DNA of 37,641 nt from Anaerolineales bacterium (GTDB taxonomy: Bacteria > Chloroflexota > Anaerolineae > 4572-78 > NAK82). A model generated the notes under the pieces. It had not been told where the DNA came from, did no database searches, and saw only the letters and a list, made by a program, of their open reading frames with translations. Numbering within the stretch: position 1 is the stretch's first letter; every line of letters begins with the position of its first letter. Of the stretch, positions 1 to 9,827 are shown piece after piece. The stretch covers positions 5,092,963-5,130,603 of the forward strand of contig CP070811.1 of assembly GCA_020343875.1 (NCBI GenBank). The letters run 5' to 3'. Made by a program: the position numbers and the translations under genes.

Positions 1-1387
1 CTCTGATTAAATCAGCAGTGCTCCAATCTTTTCGAGTGCGCGCTTCAGCCCGAAGATCAATAATCAGTTGCATCAGCTCGTTCTCAAAATTGGCGCCGGT
101 GGGCATCTCCAAGCTGTCAGGAATGATGCCCAAGATTTTGCCCCCTAAATCGCGATACAAATCATCAATTGCCTTGAGGGTGCCACCCCGAATGGGTTGT
201 CCGCTGTTGAGCAAGCTGTTGACCTCTTTGTTGAAGTCAAAGAGGACAGCCAAGGCTTGCGGCGTGTTGAAGTCCTCGTCCATCGCGGCCAAAAAGCGCT
301 CTTTGTGCTGCTGGATAACGCCCAAGAAACTTTCATCGGCCGGCTGGGTCAGATCGGCGTCAGCCAATCTTTGGCGGGTCAAGCCGAGCGCACTAACCAG
401 ACGCTCATATCCCCTACCGGCAGCCTCTAATGCAGCCTCGGTGAAGTCAGTGGGCGAACGGTAGTGACTGTTCAACACAAAGAATCGCAGGGGCATGGGT
501 CCATAACGCGCTACGGCATCTTTGATGATGGTAAAATTGCCCAGGCTCTTACCCATCTTCACGCCGTCTACGGTAACCATGTTGTTCAACAGCCAATAGC
601 GGGCAAAATCCACGCCATAGGCTGCCTCACTCTGGGCAATTTCGCTCTCATTGTGAGGAAAAATGTTTTCCAGACCCCCACCATGAATGTCGAAAGGCAG
701 GCCCAGGTATTTTTTGGACATCACCGAGCACTCAGCATGCCAGCCTGGAAAGCCGTCACCCCAAGGACTCTTCCAGCGCATAATTTGGCCCTGGGTCGCC
801 GCTCGCCATACGGCGAAGTCGCGAGGGTCCCGCTTGTCAGGGTTCACGTCCAGACGTGCGCCTTCCTCCAAGTCCCCGATCTTGCGACCAGACAGCTTAC
901 CATAGCTGGGCCAGTCCTCAACTGAGAAAAACACTGAGCCATTACTCTCGTAGGCAAGCCCCTTTTCAACCAGAATCTCAGCCAATTCAATCTGTTCGGG
1001 TACATGTCCGCTGGCGCGTGGGGAGATGTCAGGCCGGAGGATGTTGAGTGCATCCATGTCCTCGAAGAAAGAACGCGTGTAAAACTCTACAATCTCCATT
1101 GGCTCAACACGTTCTTTTCTCGCCTGCCGAGCGACCTTGTCCTCACCTTCGTCGGCGTCGCCCGTCAAGTGCCCCACGTCGGTCACATTTTGAACATAAC
1201 GAACCCGGTAGCCCAAGTATTCCAGGTAACGATGGACGATATCAAAGGTGACATATACTTTGGCATGGCCAATGTGCGCATGCCCATAAACGGTTGGACC
1301 GCAGACGTACATGCCTACAAACCCTTGGTAAATGGGCACAAAGCGCTCTTTCTTTCGCGTGAGGTAATTGTACACTTGCAGTGACAT
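1..1387 (-). CDS. cysS: Cysteinyl-tRNA synthetase (3' end beyond window)
   Basis: Charges tRNA-Cys with cysteine in the cytoplasm. Reading the minus strand from ATG at 1387 gives 462 codons without a stop, so only the last residues are missing at the window edge (family about 460-490 aa). Class I signatures are visible: HAHIGH near the N-terminus as the HIGH motif, and KMGKS in place of KMSKS. The expected zinc ligands are present: the Cys in YVCGPTVYG, the Cys in HAECS, and the His and last Glu of FPHNESE, where E. coli has HHENE. The SD GAGGTGA lies on top of the stop codon of the upstream PIN-TRAM gene (8-nt gap), which suggests translational coupling. The reading frame is easy to overlook because it runs off the window. 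Confidence 0.95.
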   Translation of the reverse strand, partial: MSLQVYNYLTRKKERFVPIYQGFVGMYVCGPTVYGHAHIGHAKVYVTFDIVHRYLEYLGYRVRYVQNVTDVGHLTGDADEGEDKVARQARKERVEPMEIVEFYTRSFFEDMDALNILRPDISPRASGHVPEQIELAEILVEKGLAYESNGSVFFSVEDWPSYGKLSGRKIGDLEEGARLDVNPDKRDPRDFAVWRAATQGQIMRWKSPWGDGFPGWHAECSVMSKKYLGLPFDIHGGGLENIFPHNESEIAQSEAAYGVDFARYWLLNNMVTVDGVKMGKSLGNFTIIKDAVARYGPMPLRFFVLNSHYRSPTDFTEAALEAAGRGYERLVSALGLTRQRLADADLTQPADESFLGVIQQHKERFLAAMDEDFNTPQALAVLFDFNKEVNSLLNSGQPIRGGTLKAIDDLYRDLGGKILGIIPDSLEMPTGANFENELMQLIIDLRAEARTRKDWSTADLIR

Positions 1388-1395
1388 AATGATCG

Positions 1396-2445
1396 TCACC
1401 TCTGAGAGTTTTGCGGCTGAGCAAAGATCATGCGGCCGGCTGCGGTTTGCAGAACTTTGGTCACCATCGCTTCAATCGTCCGATTCATATAGCGCTTGCC
1501 ATTCTCAACTACCACCATTGTGCCATCATCCAGATAGCCAACACCTTGTCCCGCCTCTTTGCCTTCCTGGATAATGTGCACCTGCATCGTTTCACCAGGC
1601 AAAAAGATGGTCTTGACTGCATTGGCGAGCTCATTCACATTGAGTACCATCACGCCCTGCAATTCGGCCACCCGGTTGAGGTTGTAATCGTTGGTGATAA
1701 TGGGGCAGTGAAGTTGTTTGGCCAACACCACCAGCTTGTCGTCAACCTCACGGACCTCATCCACTTCAATATCGGAGATGCGAATAGGCACAACCGACTC
1801 TTTTTGAAGCTTGTTCAACATATCCAGCCCACGTCGGCCCCGGTTACGGCGCAGGGGATCAGATGAGTCAGCGATGTGCTGCAACTCATTCAACACAAAA
1901 CGTGGCACCAACATGGTCTCGCCTATGAATCCGGTGCGGCTGATGTCAGCAATGCGTCCATCAATGACCACACTCGTATCCAGTAGAACCACGTCTGCCT
2001 TGCGAGCCTTGCCTGAGCGAAAGCCAGTGTCGCGCACCAAACGCGAGCCCGCCAGGAAGATGTCTCGCTGGCGCATAACCATAACTGCCATCCCAAAGTA
2101 GCCAAAAATAACGCTGGCAACGAAAGGCAAGACGTCACCAACAGGGGTAGGTAGGTTTGACAAGGCAGGGGTCAGCAGCGCAGCCACGGCCAAACCAATC
2201 ACCAATCCAATGATTGCCGCGATTAGCTGAGAGGCTGGCATACCCTGAATACGACTACGAACCGCCTGAAAAGGACGGACCGTAAGGGTGGGCGTGATGA
2301 TCAAGCCCAGGGCTGCGCCAGCCAGCGTAAGCGCTGTCATAACCCGCACCTCGCTCCAACTACCTCCCAGGTAGCGGCCCAAATTGAAGCTGGCCACCGC
2401 CATCGCCACCATACCTATCAAGCGAAAAACGAACTCAACACTCAT
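1396..2445 (-). CDS. Membrane-anchored PIN-TRAM domain protein (YacL type)
   Basis: A 349-residue protein of the PilT N-terminus (PIN)/TRAM family, like Bacillus YacL. The N-terminal 130 residues hold about four hydrophobic membrane segments. The PIN nuclease-like domain follows, with acidic residues in LLDTSVVIDGR (D156, D162) and TNDYNLN. A TRAM RNA-binding domain (EGKEAGQGVGYLDDG) ends the protein. The start at 2445 is chosen because AGGAAG sits 9 nt upstream; longer readings from 2556 lack an SD and run through the promoter. PIN domains usually cleave RNA, but the substrate of this family is not known. It sits directly before cysS and the two are probably co-transcribed. Confidence 0.85.
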   Translation of the reverse strand: MSVEFVFRLIGMVAMAVASFNLGRYLGGSWSEVRVMTALTLAGAALGLIITPTLTVRPFQAVRSRIQGMPASQLIAAIIGLVIGLAVAALLTPALSNLPTPVGDVLPFVASVIFGYFGMAVMVMRQRDIFLAGSRLVRDTGFRSGKARKADVVLLDTSVVIDGRIADISRTGFIGETMLVPRFVLNELQHIADSSDPLRRNRGRRGLDMLNKLQKESVVPIRISDIEVDEVREVDDKLVVLAKQLHCPIITNDYNLNRVAELQGVMVLNVNELANAVKTIFLPGETMQVHIIQEGKEAGQGVGYLDDGTMVVVENGKRYMNRTIEAMVTKVLQTAAGRMIFAQPQNSQR

Positions 2446-2473
2446 AATTGCATACTTCCTCTGCCCAGACTCT

Positions 2474-2502
2474 GGCATAAACAAGGGGCGCCCACATGTC
2501 AA
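2474..2502 (-). promoter_or_regulatory. Candidate promoter for the PIN-TRAM/cysS unit
   Basis: On the minus strand TTGACA (2497-2502) is followed after 17 nt by TATGCC (2474-2479). The -35 is perfect and the -10 is weak (only TAT matches). It lies about 30 nt upstream of the PIN-TRAM start, inside the otherwise gene-free stretch. Confidence 0.4.
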
Positions 2503-2534
2503 GGCAAGACAGCCATGTCCCAAGATAAAAATGA

Positions 2535-2887
2535 GTGTACCGCAAGGTACACCCATGATAGAATACTGGGATGTGCCATAAGACGGCTCAGAGACTTTTC
2601 AGTATCTAAGCCTGGCCACACGTATGATGTCCCGCCGGTACTGGATCAAGGCGACAAAATATGAACTTACTACGGCGGAAGGAGCCCAAGAGGGGGAAAA
2701 GAAGGATGAGATAAGTCCCAGGTGCCATGGTGCCCCGCCGCAAATTAATTTTAACACAAGCTAGGCGAAAAGTCAAAGCAGTTGAGGGGTTTGTCCCAGA
2801 TTTTTGGGAAATCGGGACAAACCTGGGAGGAGTATGGGGAGAATCCTCCCGCTCCTCCCCAGTGCTTCCCCATTCATTGGGAAGCAC
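2535..2887. repeat. Palindrome-rich 350-bp intergenic stretch
   Basis: The 462-bp gap between radA and the PIN-TRAM gene holds no convincing gene but several perfect inverted repeats. 2535-2541/2546-2552 (GTGTACC/GGTACAC) closes on a GCAA tetraloop. 2788-2797/2814-2823 (GGTTTGTCCC/GGGACAAACC) continues inward after one bulged A with GATTT/AAATC, about 15 bp in all. 2825-2832/2852-2859 pairs GGGAGGAG with CTCCTCCC. 2862-2870/2879-2887 pairs GTGCTTCCC with GGGAAGCAC. None is followed by a clear U-tract, so they are not simple intrinsic terminators. They may stabilise or end the radA transcript, or be a dispersed intergenic repeat. Confidence 0.7.
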
Positions 2888-2907
2888 CCAAAGTTGAGCG
2901 GCCTTTT

Positions 2908-4281
2908 TCAGGCGATCAGGGCAATCTCCAGTGTTTGCGCCAGTGTGCGAGCGGCCAGGATCTCAAGCCCTGGCAATTCAAGCCTGTCCAGATGGCGTGA
3001 CTGGGGCACCAAGCAGCGACCAAACCCGAGTTTGGCCGCCTCTTTGAGGCGGGTCTCAAGCTGGCTCACAGCCCGCAGCTCTCCTGACAAGCCCACCTCA
3101 CCCACGATAGCCAAGTCACCAGCCACAGGCACGTCGCGAAAGCTAGAGACAATGGCACATGCCACGGCCAGGTCAGCGGCTGGCTCTCCCACCCGCAGGC
3201 CACCGACCACATTCACAAACACATCCTGGTCACTCAAACGCACGCCTACCCGCTTACTCAGGACAGCCGCCAATAACAGCAACCGGTTGAAGTCGATGCC
3301 GTTGGCCGTGCGGCGTGGATTGCCGAAGCTGGTGGTGCTGCTCAAAGCCTGGATCTCCACTAGCAAGGGGCGCGTTCCCTCCAGAGTGACGGCAATGGCC
3401 GATCCGGCCGCATGGAGCAAACGTTCGGCCAGAAAGACTTCGCTCGGATTGGAGACTTCGGCCATTCCTACATCTCTCATCTCAAAGACGCCAACCTCGC
3501 TGGAAGCGCCAAAACGATTCTTGACACAGCGCAGAAGGCGATAGGCATGAAAGCGATCCCCCTCCAAATAAAGCACAGTATCCACGATATGCTCCAGCAC
3601 TCGGGGTCCAGCAATGGCGCCAGCTTTCGTAACATGCCCAATGAGGAAGACCGGAATACCGCGCCCTTTGGCCACCTGCATCAACCGTGCCGCGCTCTCG
3701 CGCACCTGGCTGACCGAGCCAGCTGCCGAATCCAATTCGTCCAGGTAGACGGTCTGGATAGAATCGATTACTACCAGTCGAGGCTTGAGCTGCTCAATAT
3801 GGCCCAAGATGGCATCTACGTTCGTCTCAGTCAACACGTAGAGGCCATCCCCCGACAGACCCAGGCGCGCGGCCCGGAGCTTAATTTGTTGCGCACTTTC
3901 TTCGCCCGAGACATACAGCACAGGCCTGTCTGACGCAGCCAAGGCTGCCGATGCCTGCAGCAACAGGGTGCTCTTGCCGATACCCGGGTCGCCGCCGATA
4001 AGTACCAACGACCCTGGCACCAATCCTCCTCCGAGCACCCGGTCCAACTCACCCATCGCTAGCGAGAAGCGTTCAAAGCCATCAGCAACCACATCGCGCA
4101 ACAGCTGCGGTTGGCTTTCTGGCATTGGCGTTAGCGCTTTCCTGCCGGCACGTGCCGCCTTGTATCCTATGACGGTTTCGACCAGCGTGTTCCACTCACC
4201 GCAATCGGGGCAGCGTCCCATCCACTTAGCCTGGGCGCTGCCGCATTGCTGGCAGACGTAACGGGTTTGGGTCTTGGCCAA
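2908..4281 (-). CDS. radA: DNA repair protein RadA
   Basis: A 457-residue RadA/Sms ATPase, which promotes branch migration during recombinational repair. The zinc finger C10-x2-C13...C24-x2-C27 is at the N-terminus. Walker A GGDPGIGKS is at 96-104 and the RadA-specific KNRFG motif at 254-258, followed by a Lon-protease-like C-terminal domain. Length is normal for the family. Translation starts at TTG, with GGGAG 8 nt upstream; there is no better ATG. Its own promoter (4323-4351) lies just beyond the clpC terminator, so it is expected to be transcribed independently of clpC. Confidence 0.95.
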   Translation of the reverse strand: MAKTQTRYVCQQCGSAQAKWMGRCPDCGEWNTLVETVIGYKAARAGRKALTPMPESQPQLLRDVVADGFERFSLAMGELDRVLGGGLVPGSLVLIGGDPGIGKSTLLLQASAALAASDRPVLYVSGEESAQQIKLRAARLGLSGDGLYVLTETNVDAILGHIEQLKPRLVVIDSIQTVYLDELDSAAGSVSQVRESAARLMQVAKGRGIPVFLIGHVTKAGAIAGPRVLEHIVDTVLYLEGDRFHAYRLLRCVKNRFGASSEVGVFEMRDVGMAEVSNPSEVFLAERLLHAAGSAIAVTLEGTRPLLVEIQALSSTTSFGNPRRTANGIDFNRLLLLAAVLSKRVGVRLSDQDVFVNVVGGLRVGEPAADLAVACAIVSSFRDVPVAGDLAIVGEVGLSGELRAVSQLETRLKEAAKLGFGRCLVPQSRHLDRLELPGLEILAARTLAQTLEIALIA

Positions 4282-4322
4282 TTTCTACTCTCCCGGATAA
4301 TCATAGAACAAATGTTTTACCC

Positions 4323-4351
4323 ATTCTACCTGATCCTTCGGAGCATGTCAA
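4323..4351 (-). promoter_or_regulatory. Promoter for radA
   Basis: Minus strand: TTGACA (4346-4351), a 17-nt spacer, then TAGAAT (4323-4328). This is near consensus and predicts a leader of about 35 nt before the TTG start at 4281. It begins only 5 nt after the T-run of the clpC terminator. Confidence 0.7.
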
Positions 4352-4356
4352 GATTC

Positions 4357-4390
4357 AAAAAAAGCCGCTCCTTCACCAGGAAGAAGCGGC
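4357..4390 (-). terminator. Intrinsic terminator of clpC
   Basis: On the minus strand an 11-bp stem (outer GCCGCT/AGCGGC at 4385-4390 and 4364-4369, inner CTTC/GAAG, one G-U pair between) closes a CTGGT loop and is followed by seven T. It lies 55 nt after the clpC stop. The G-U pair is a C-A mismatch on the plus strand, so the structure is strand-specific. Confidence 0.88.
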
Positions 4391-4444
4391 CGGTCAGTTA
4401 ACATCTGTTCTAATTTCTGGTTCACTATGAGGCTGCTTTGTCTC

Positions 4445-6934
4445 TTAGGCTACTGGCTCCGGTTCAGCTATCTCAGCCTCAGGTTCAGCACGGGCAGTGA
4501 CCTGGAGGTTGATTTTGCCATCCTGATAGTCCACCAACACGCTGTCACCCAACTGGAATTCGCCTGCCAAAATCCCTTCGCTTAGAGCATCTTCTACCTT
4601 GCTTTGGATGACACGGCGTAAGGGACGAGCACCAAAATGGGGGTCGTAGCCTTCGTCGGCCAGGTAACCTTTGGCTTCCTCAGCTACTTCCAGGATGACT
4701 TGTTGTTCTACCAATCGCTCACGAACCTTGTCGAGTTCCAGGTCCACGATTTGCTTTATCTCTTCGCGATTAAGCGCGTGGAAGACCATTGTCCCATCTA
4801 CACGATTGAGGAACTCTGGGCGGAAGGTGCGTTTGAGCTCCGTCATCACCTTATCTCTCATCTTCTCATACCGTTCAGCCTCGCCCCTGGCTTCATCGCG
4901 TGGCAAGCTAAAGCCTAGAGATGTCTCTCGATTGATGAGATCAGCGCCTATGTTTGAGGTGAGGACGAGGATGGCGTTTCGAAAATCAACTCGCTTCCCC
5001 TTGGCATCAGACAGGTGGCCGTCTTCCATTATCTGGAGCAACATGTTAAAGGCTTCAGGATGTGCTTTTTCAACCTCATCGAAGAGGATGACGGAATACG
5101 GGCGGCGGCGCACTGCTTCCGTGAGTTGACCGCCCTCTTCATATCCAATGTAGCCAGGCGGCGAACCCACCAACCGGGCTACATTATGCCGTTCCATAAA
5201 CTCGCTCATATCCAGCTTGACGAGCGCCTCTTCGCTGCCAAACATAAACTCAGCCAATGCCTTGGCCAACTCCGTTTTTCCAACTCCGGTCGGACCCAAG
5301 AAGATAAAAGTACCGATAGGACGCTTGGGGTCCTTAAGACCGGCGCGAGCGCGGCGTACCGCTTTGGAGATCGCTTCAATAGCCTCGTGCTGCCCGACTA
5401 CTCGTTCATGAATAGCATCTTCCATGTGCAGCAAGCGCTCTTTCTCTTCAGTGGCCATCTGCTGCACCGGCACACCCGTCCACATAGAGACTACTTCAGC
5501 GATGTCTTCTTCGCGTACCTTGGGAGCACCAGACCCAAGGGGCTCCCATCCCAGGCCCATCTGATCCAATTCCTCTTGCAAGTCCCGCTCACGGTCCCGC
5601 AATTCGGCCGCTTCCTCAAAGCGCTGCGCGCTTATCGCCTCTTCCTTCTGCCGACGTATTCCCTGTATTTCGGTAAACTGCTTACCCGTATCACTGGCAA
5701 AGGGGATCTTGTAGAGCCGCACCCGGGCTGCAGCCTCATCGATCAAGTCAATGGCCTTGTCCGGCATATAGCGATCGGGCACATAGCGCGCCGCCAGGTT
5801 AGCAGCCACCACCAGGGCCTCGTCGGAGATTTCCAGGTTATGATGCGCTTCGTAGCGACTGCGTATGCCCCTGAGGATCTCGATTGTCTCTTCGATAGTC
5901 GGCTCGTCTACCATCACCGGTTGGAAGCGGCGTTCGAGGGCAGCATCTCCCTCAACATTCTTGCGATACTCGTCCAGAGTGGTAGCACCAATGCATTGAA
6001 GCTCACCACGAGCCAGGGCTGGTTTCAAAATATTGGCCGCATCGACCGAACTACCCGCTGAGCCGGCACCCACCAACATGTGCAACTCGTCAATGAAGAG
6101 GATAGACTCCGACTCTTTGATTTCTTCGATCACCCGTTTGAGACGCTCTTCAAACTGACCACGATACATAGTGCCAGCGACCAGCGAGCCGACGTCGAGC
6201 ATCACCACTCGCTTGCCCAACAAAACCTCAGGCGTTTCACTATTCACAATACGCTGGGCCAATCCCTCAACAATGGCCGTTTTGCCCACGCCTGGCTCGC
6301 CAATAAGGGCCGGGTTATTCTTAGTGCGACGAGAGAGAATCTGGATCACGCGCTCGATCTCCATTTGTCGGCCAATCACCGGGTCCAGTTTCCCCTCAGA
6401 CGCCTGTAGGGTGAGATCGGTGCCAAGTTGATCTACCAGAGGAGTCTGCTTGCCTGATTCGCCGCGCGCATTGGCCGGCTGTGATGCGGACTCCATCATA
6501 ACCCGGGCTGTTTGCGAGCGCACCTTATCGAGACTCACGCCCAGGCCTTTGAGCACATCAACTGCAACGCCTTCACCCTCGCGGACTAATCCCAACAGCA
6601 AATGCTCCGTACCAATATAATGATGTCCCAGCCGGCGGGCTTCGTCTACCGCCAGCTCTATGACTCGCTTGGTACGCGGCGTAAGGCTGAGCTTGCCATA
6701 CAGGGCCCTCTGCCCGCGCCCCACTGTACGTTCCACTCGCTCCCGAATCTGGCGAGGGTCGACTCCCAGCTCGCGCAAAACCCGTACTGCCACGCCATTC
6801 TCTTCACGCACCAACCCTAGCAACAAATGCTCGGTGCCGATATAATTATGGTTCAGTCGCTGAGCCTCTTCCTGCGCCAGCGAGAGAACTCGCCGCGCAC
6901 GTTTCGTAAAGCGATCAAATTTATCTGCCATCAT
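4445..6934 (-). CDS. clpC: ATP-dependent Clp unfoldase, ClpC class
   Basis: An Hsp100/ClpC unfoldase of about 829 residues that feeds proteins to ClpP. The N-terminal double Clp-N repeat is clear from the duplicated [15 protein letters not shown] and [15 protein letters not shown]. The first AAA+ module has GEPGVGKT and ILFIDE; a UvrB/C-like middle motif contains [16 protein letters not shown]; the second AAA+ module has GPTGVGKT and VILFDE. The C-terminal tail is Glu/Pro-rich. There are two adjacent ATG codons (6934 and 6931): GAGGA is 5 or 8 nt upstream, so the second may be preferred. It lies 82 bp after the S1 gene and may be read through from it. No CtsR or CIRCE operator was recognised. 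Confidence 0.96.
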   Translation of the reverse strand: MMADKFDRFTKRARRVLSLAQEEAQRLNHNYIGTEHLLLGLVREENGVAVRVLRELGVDPRQIRERVERTVGRGQRALYGKLSLTPRTKRVIELAVDEARRLGHHYIGTEHLLLGLVREGEGVAVDVLKGLGVSLDKVRSQTARVMMESASQPANARGESGKQTPLVDQLGTDLTLQASEGKLDPVIGRQMEIERVIQILSRRTKNNPALIGEPGVGKTAIVEGLAQRIVNSETPEVLLGKRVVMLDVGSLVAGTMYRGQFEERLKRVIEEIKESESILFIDELHMLVGAGSAGSSVDAANILKPALARGELQCIGATTLDEYRKNVEGDAALERRFQPVMVDEPTIEETIEILRGIRSRYEAHHNLEISDEALVVAANLAARYVPDRYMPDKAIDLIDEAAARVRLYKIPFASDTGKQFTEIQGIRRQKEEAISAQRFEEAAELRDRERDLQEELDQMGLGWEPLGSGAPKVREEDIAEVVSMWTGVPVQQMATEEKERLLHMEDAIHERVVGQHEAIEAISKAVRRARAGLKDPKRPIGTFIFLGPTGVGKTELAKALAEFMFGSEEALVKLDMSEFMERHNVARLVGSPPGYIGYEEGGQLTEAVRRRPYSVILFDEVEKAHPEAFNMLLQIMEDGHLSDAKGKRVDFRNAILVLTSNIGADLINRETSLGFSLPRDEARGEAERYEKMRDKVMTELKRTFRPEFLNRVDGTMVFHALNREEIKQIVDLELDKVRERLVEQQVILEVAEEAKGYLADEGYDPHFGARPLRRVIQSKVEDALSEGILAGEFQLGDSVLVDYQDGKINLQVTARAEPEAEIAEPEPVA

Positions 6935-7016
6935 CCTATTCCTCGTCCCCACACTCGTTCCTTGGTGGTTCTAACCCTCATGCCAAACACGCAACAAGTC
7001 GATGCCGTGCTACCCC

Positions 7017-8240
7017 TCATTCATTCTCCGATACTATCTCTTCTGCATCGATTTCTTCGATTTCATCTGCATCGATTTCATCGATTTCTTCAGCCTGTTG
7101 ATACTCCTGCCAGCTCATCTCGCCTTCGGCTTGCTTTAAACTCAATCCAATGCGACGACGTTCAGGGTCGATTCGGATGATCTTGACGGATACCTGATCG
7201 CCTTCTTTCACAACTTCGCGCGCATGAGTAATATTGGCATCAGTCAATTCCGACAGGTGAATCAGGCCTTCCACGTCGCCAATTTGGGCAAAGGCACCAA
7301 AATTTGCCAGCTTAGTGATTACTGCATCCACCACCTGGCCAACTTCGTACGTGTCGAGAACTTGTGACCACGGTTCCTGTTGAAGGCGCTTGAGACTCAA
7401 GCCGATACGTTGTCGCTCGGCATCGATGTTCAGCACGTAAACTTTAAGTTCGTCTCCTACCCGCAATATGTCACGCGGGTGTGAAACACGCGACCAGGAA
7501 AGTTCCGAAAGATGGATCAAACCGTCGGCTCCCCCCAAGTCCACAAACGCACCAAAATCTGCCAGGCTGGTGACGCGCCCTGTGAGCACATCGCCTTCCT
7601 TCAAGTTATCCAGCAACTTCTCTTTCTGTTTCTTGCGCTGCTCTTCGACGGCAGCCCGTTCAGAAAGAATGAGCCGGTTTCGACTGCGGTCCATCTCGAT
7701 AATCTTGAGATGCAGCTTCCGGTCAACCATGTGGCTCCATTGGTCTTCTCTACCCATACCACGCGCTCGATGATCGACTGACAACTGCGAGCCAGGCACG
7801 AACCCTCGTATCTGACCAAAATGTACGATAAGCCCTCCTTTGTTGTGCCCGGCTACGACGCCTTCATAGACTCCGCCCGACTCGTACAGCTTATGAGCAG
7901 TCAGCCAGTCTTTTTCGGCCTGAGCCCGCGTCAGCGAGAGTATGGTGTTTCCTTCTTCGTCTTCGGGCTTGACCACGTAGACAGGAATCTCAGCCCCCTC
8001 GCGCAGCGCGGCCAAATCCTCCGGAGAAAGCCTCTCCATCTCGCGCCCGGAGACGATGCCCTCAGATTTGGACCCAATGTCAACTAGAATCTCGTTGGGG
8101 GTGACGCTCACGATCATCCCCATCAAGATATCGCCCCGCCGGACCTTCTTCAGGTCATAAGACTGCTCCAGCAATTCAGCCATTGTCATCGCGGGGTTGT
8201 CGGCTGAGTTGCCCTCAACTGGTGATTGGTGGTCTGCCAT
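7017..8240 (-). CDS. rpsA: S1 RNA-binding protein (ribosomal protein S1-like, four S1 domains)
   Basis: A 407-residue protein with four S1/OB domains. They start near RGDILMGMIVSV, GVYEGVVAGH, EGDVLTGRVTSL and VGQVVDAVITKL; the last two carry the typical FGAF and GLIHLSEL motifs. Proteobacterial S1 has six domains, but four is common in other phyla. It probably helps the ribosome bind mRNA. The C-terminus is a low-complexity acidic tail (E/I/D) encoded by a 24-nt tandem repeat. The SD is weak (AGAGG 3 nt from ATG, GGAGA 14 nt away). A TATAAT promoter lies upstream at 8287-8314. Confidence 0.9.
   Translation of the reverse strand: MADHQSPVEGNSADNPAMTMAELLEQSYDLKKVRRGDILMGMIVSVTPNEILVDIGSKSEGIVSGREMERLSPEDLAALREGAEIPVYVVKPEDEEGNTILSLTRAQAEKDWLTAHKLYESGGVYEGVVAGHNKGGLIVHFGQIRGFVPGSQLSVDHRARGMGREDQWSHMVDRKLHLKIIEMDRSRNRLILSERAAVEEQRKKQKEKLLDNLKEGDVLTGRVTSLADFGAFVDLGGADGLIHLSELSWSRVSHPRDILRVGDELKVYVLNIDAERQRIGLSLKRLQQEPWSQVLDTYEVGQVVDAVITKLANFGAFAQIGDVEGLIHLSELTDANITHAREVVKEGDQVSVKIIRIDPERRRIGLSLKQAEGEMSWQEYQQAEEIDEIDADEIEEIDAEEIVSENE
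7045..7092. repeat. Two 24-nt tandem repeats in the S1 protein tail
   Basis: Units 7045-7068 and 7069-7092 match at 21 of 24 positions and both begin GCATCGATTTC on the plus strand. They encode the acidic EIDADEIE/EIDAEEI-like tail of the S1 protein. An expandable coding repeat is possible. Confidence 0.75.
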
Positions 8241-8286
8241 GTACCTCTTTGTGTCTCCTCTTACACAGGCTTCTGATACAAAGTCA

Positions 8287-8314
8287 TTATACCGGATTTC
8301 TTGTAAAAATCAAA
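8287..8314 (-). promoter_or_regulatory. Promoter for the S1 protein gene
   Basis: Minus strand: TTGATT (8309-8314), a 16-nt spacer, then consensus TATAAT (8287-8292). The distance from the -10 to the ATG at 8240 predicts a leader of about 40 nt. Confidence 0.62.
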
Positions 8315-8327
8315 ACCTTGTGATGGC

Positions 8328-9728
8328 CTAACGTCCCAAGGCAGCCAGCATGTCTTTTACCGAAGTGAACTTGACCCGAGGCCGCCCCACTGCTTCGCCC
8401 CGGGCGACTTCCAATTCATCCAGGCGTTGCCAATCCGCATAAGTAAAGCAATCTGGCTGACGTTTGCGAACAAGCGCCTCCAAGGCGTCGGCTTCTGGCT
8501 GAGCAGCATGGAGAATCAGATCCTCTGCTGCGTCTGCCAGCATACAGGCCACAGTTTCAGCCGCATCGGGCTTGTTGGTCCCTATGACGCCCGTCGGGCC
8601 GCGCTTGATCCATCCGGCGGTATATTCCCCCGCCACTGGTTGCTGGGTGTCAGTATTGACCACCCGGCCTTTTCGGTTCACGATGACACCCCATTTTTCG
8701 TTAAAAGGCACCCCCGGGAGCGGCAGGCCATGGTAGCCGACGGAGCGGAACACCAAGCCAACTGGCAATGTCTCAAACTGATCGGTACTTTGGGGGCGCA
8801 GCGTGCCGGCCTCGGTTGCGTAGAGCACATTTCTTACCACACGCATCTTTACCACCTGCCCTGCCTCATCCCCGAAAAGTTCAGTGGGTGAGACCAGAAA
8901 GCGTAAAGCCAGTTGGCGCGATTTGCCCATGGGCTTTCGGGAAGCGTACTCTTGCAAGATTTCTATCTTCTTTATCGTGGCCTGGTCTGGGCTATGGTCA
9001 AGAGCAGCACGACTGAGGTCATCCAACTCAACTTCCTCTGGAAGTGTCATGACGTACGCATCTGCCAGCTCGCCCAATTCCTTGCACTCAGGCGTGGTGA
9101 AGGCCGCTTGGGCCGGCCCACGCCGTCCCAACAAATATACTTCTTTGACCTGACTACGACTCAAAGCCTCCAGGGCATAATCGGCGATGTCCGTCTTGAC
9201 CAACTCATCCGGGGTGCGACACAAAATCCGGGCTACGTCCACGGCAACGTTGCCTATACCCACCACGGCGACCCGTTCCTGCGACAGATCAAATTGGCAA
9301 TCTCGGAAATCGGGATGGCCATTGTACCACGCCACGAATTCGGTTGCCGGGTGACTGCCTTGCAAATCCTCGCCAGGAATACCCAAACGCCGGTCACTCT
9401 GGGCGCCAGTGGTATAGCAAATCTGGTGATAATACTTTCTCAGATCTGCCAAAGTAATGTGCGTGCCAAACTCCACGTTGCCGTAAAAACGAAATTGGGG
9501 GCGCAGCGCAATCCCGTCAAAGACCTTGGTGACGGACTTTATCTTTTGATGGTCAGGAGCAACCCCGGCACGTACCAGCCCAAAAGGGGTGGGCAAGCGA
9601 TCAAACATATCTATGGCAACCGAAAAGTCCCTCTGCCTGAACAAATGATCCGCAACATAAAACCCACTTGGACCAGCACCAATAATGGCTACTCGCAACG
9701 GGTTGGCGTCGGTACCTACTTCAGACAT
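8328..9728 (-). CDS. Ferredoxin--NADP+ reductase, adrenodoxin-reductase/FprA type
   Basis: A 466-residue FAD/NADPH flavoprotein that exchanges electrons between NADPH and ferredoxin. The FAD-binding GAGPSG motif is at the N-terminus, and the NADPH-binding GIGNVAVDVARIL is in the middle. Other family hallmarks are the RLPTPFGLVRAGVAPDH stretch and, near the end, GWIKRGPTGVIGTNK. The start at 9728 is chosen because AAAGGAG lies 6 nt upstream; the 19 residues of a longer reading from 9785 are not family-like. A CBS-pair gene lies 99 bp upstream on the same strand. Its electron partner is not in the window. Confidence 0.93.
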   Translation of the reverse strand: MSEVGTDANPLRVAIIGAGPSGFYVADHLFRQRDFSVAIDMFDRLPTPFGLVRAGVAPDHQKIKSVTKVFDGIALRPQFRFYGNVEFGTHITLADLRKYYHQICYTTGAQSDRRLGIPGEDLQGSHPATEFVAWYNGHPDFRDCQFDLSQERVAVVGIGNVAVDVARILCRTPDELVKTDIADYALEALSRSQVKEVYLLGRRGPAQAAFTTPECKELGELADAYVMTLPEEVELDDLSRAALDHSPDQATIKKIEILQEYASRKPMGKSRQLALRFLVSPTELFGDEAGQVVKMRVVRNVLYATEAGTLRPQSTDQFETLPVGLVFRSVGYHGLPLPGVPFNEKWGVIVNRKGRVVNTDTQQPVAGEYTAGWIKRGPTGVIGTNKPDAAETVACMLADAAEDLILHAAQPEADALEALVRKRQPDCFTYADWQRLDELEVARGEAVGRPRVKFTSVKDMLAALGR

Positions 9729-9827
9729 AAGATGCTCCTTTGCACGTTTTGGAAAACCTTGCCGGCTAAGAGTTGGAGGGTGCAAGATAAGTGGAATTCA
9801 CTGTCAGGCTGCAAACCTAGCTTGGCC

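Noticed and set aside
2606..2887. 93-codon minus-strand frame
   Set aside because: No SD, composition unlike neighbours, and it runs through the palindrome cluster.
5015..6061. 348-codon plus-strand frame
   Set aside because: Antisense shadow of clpC with no SD and no protein-like domain.
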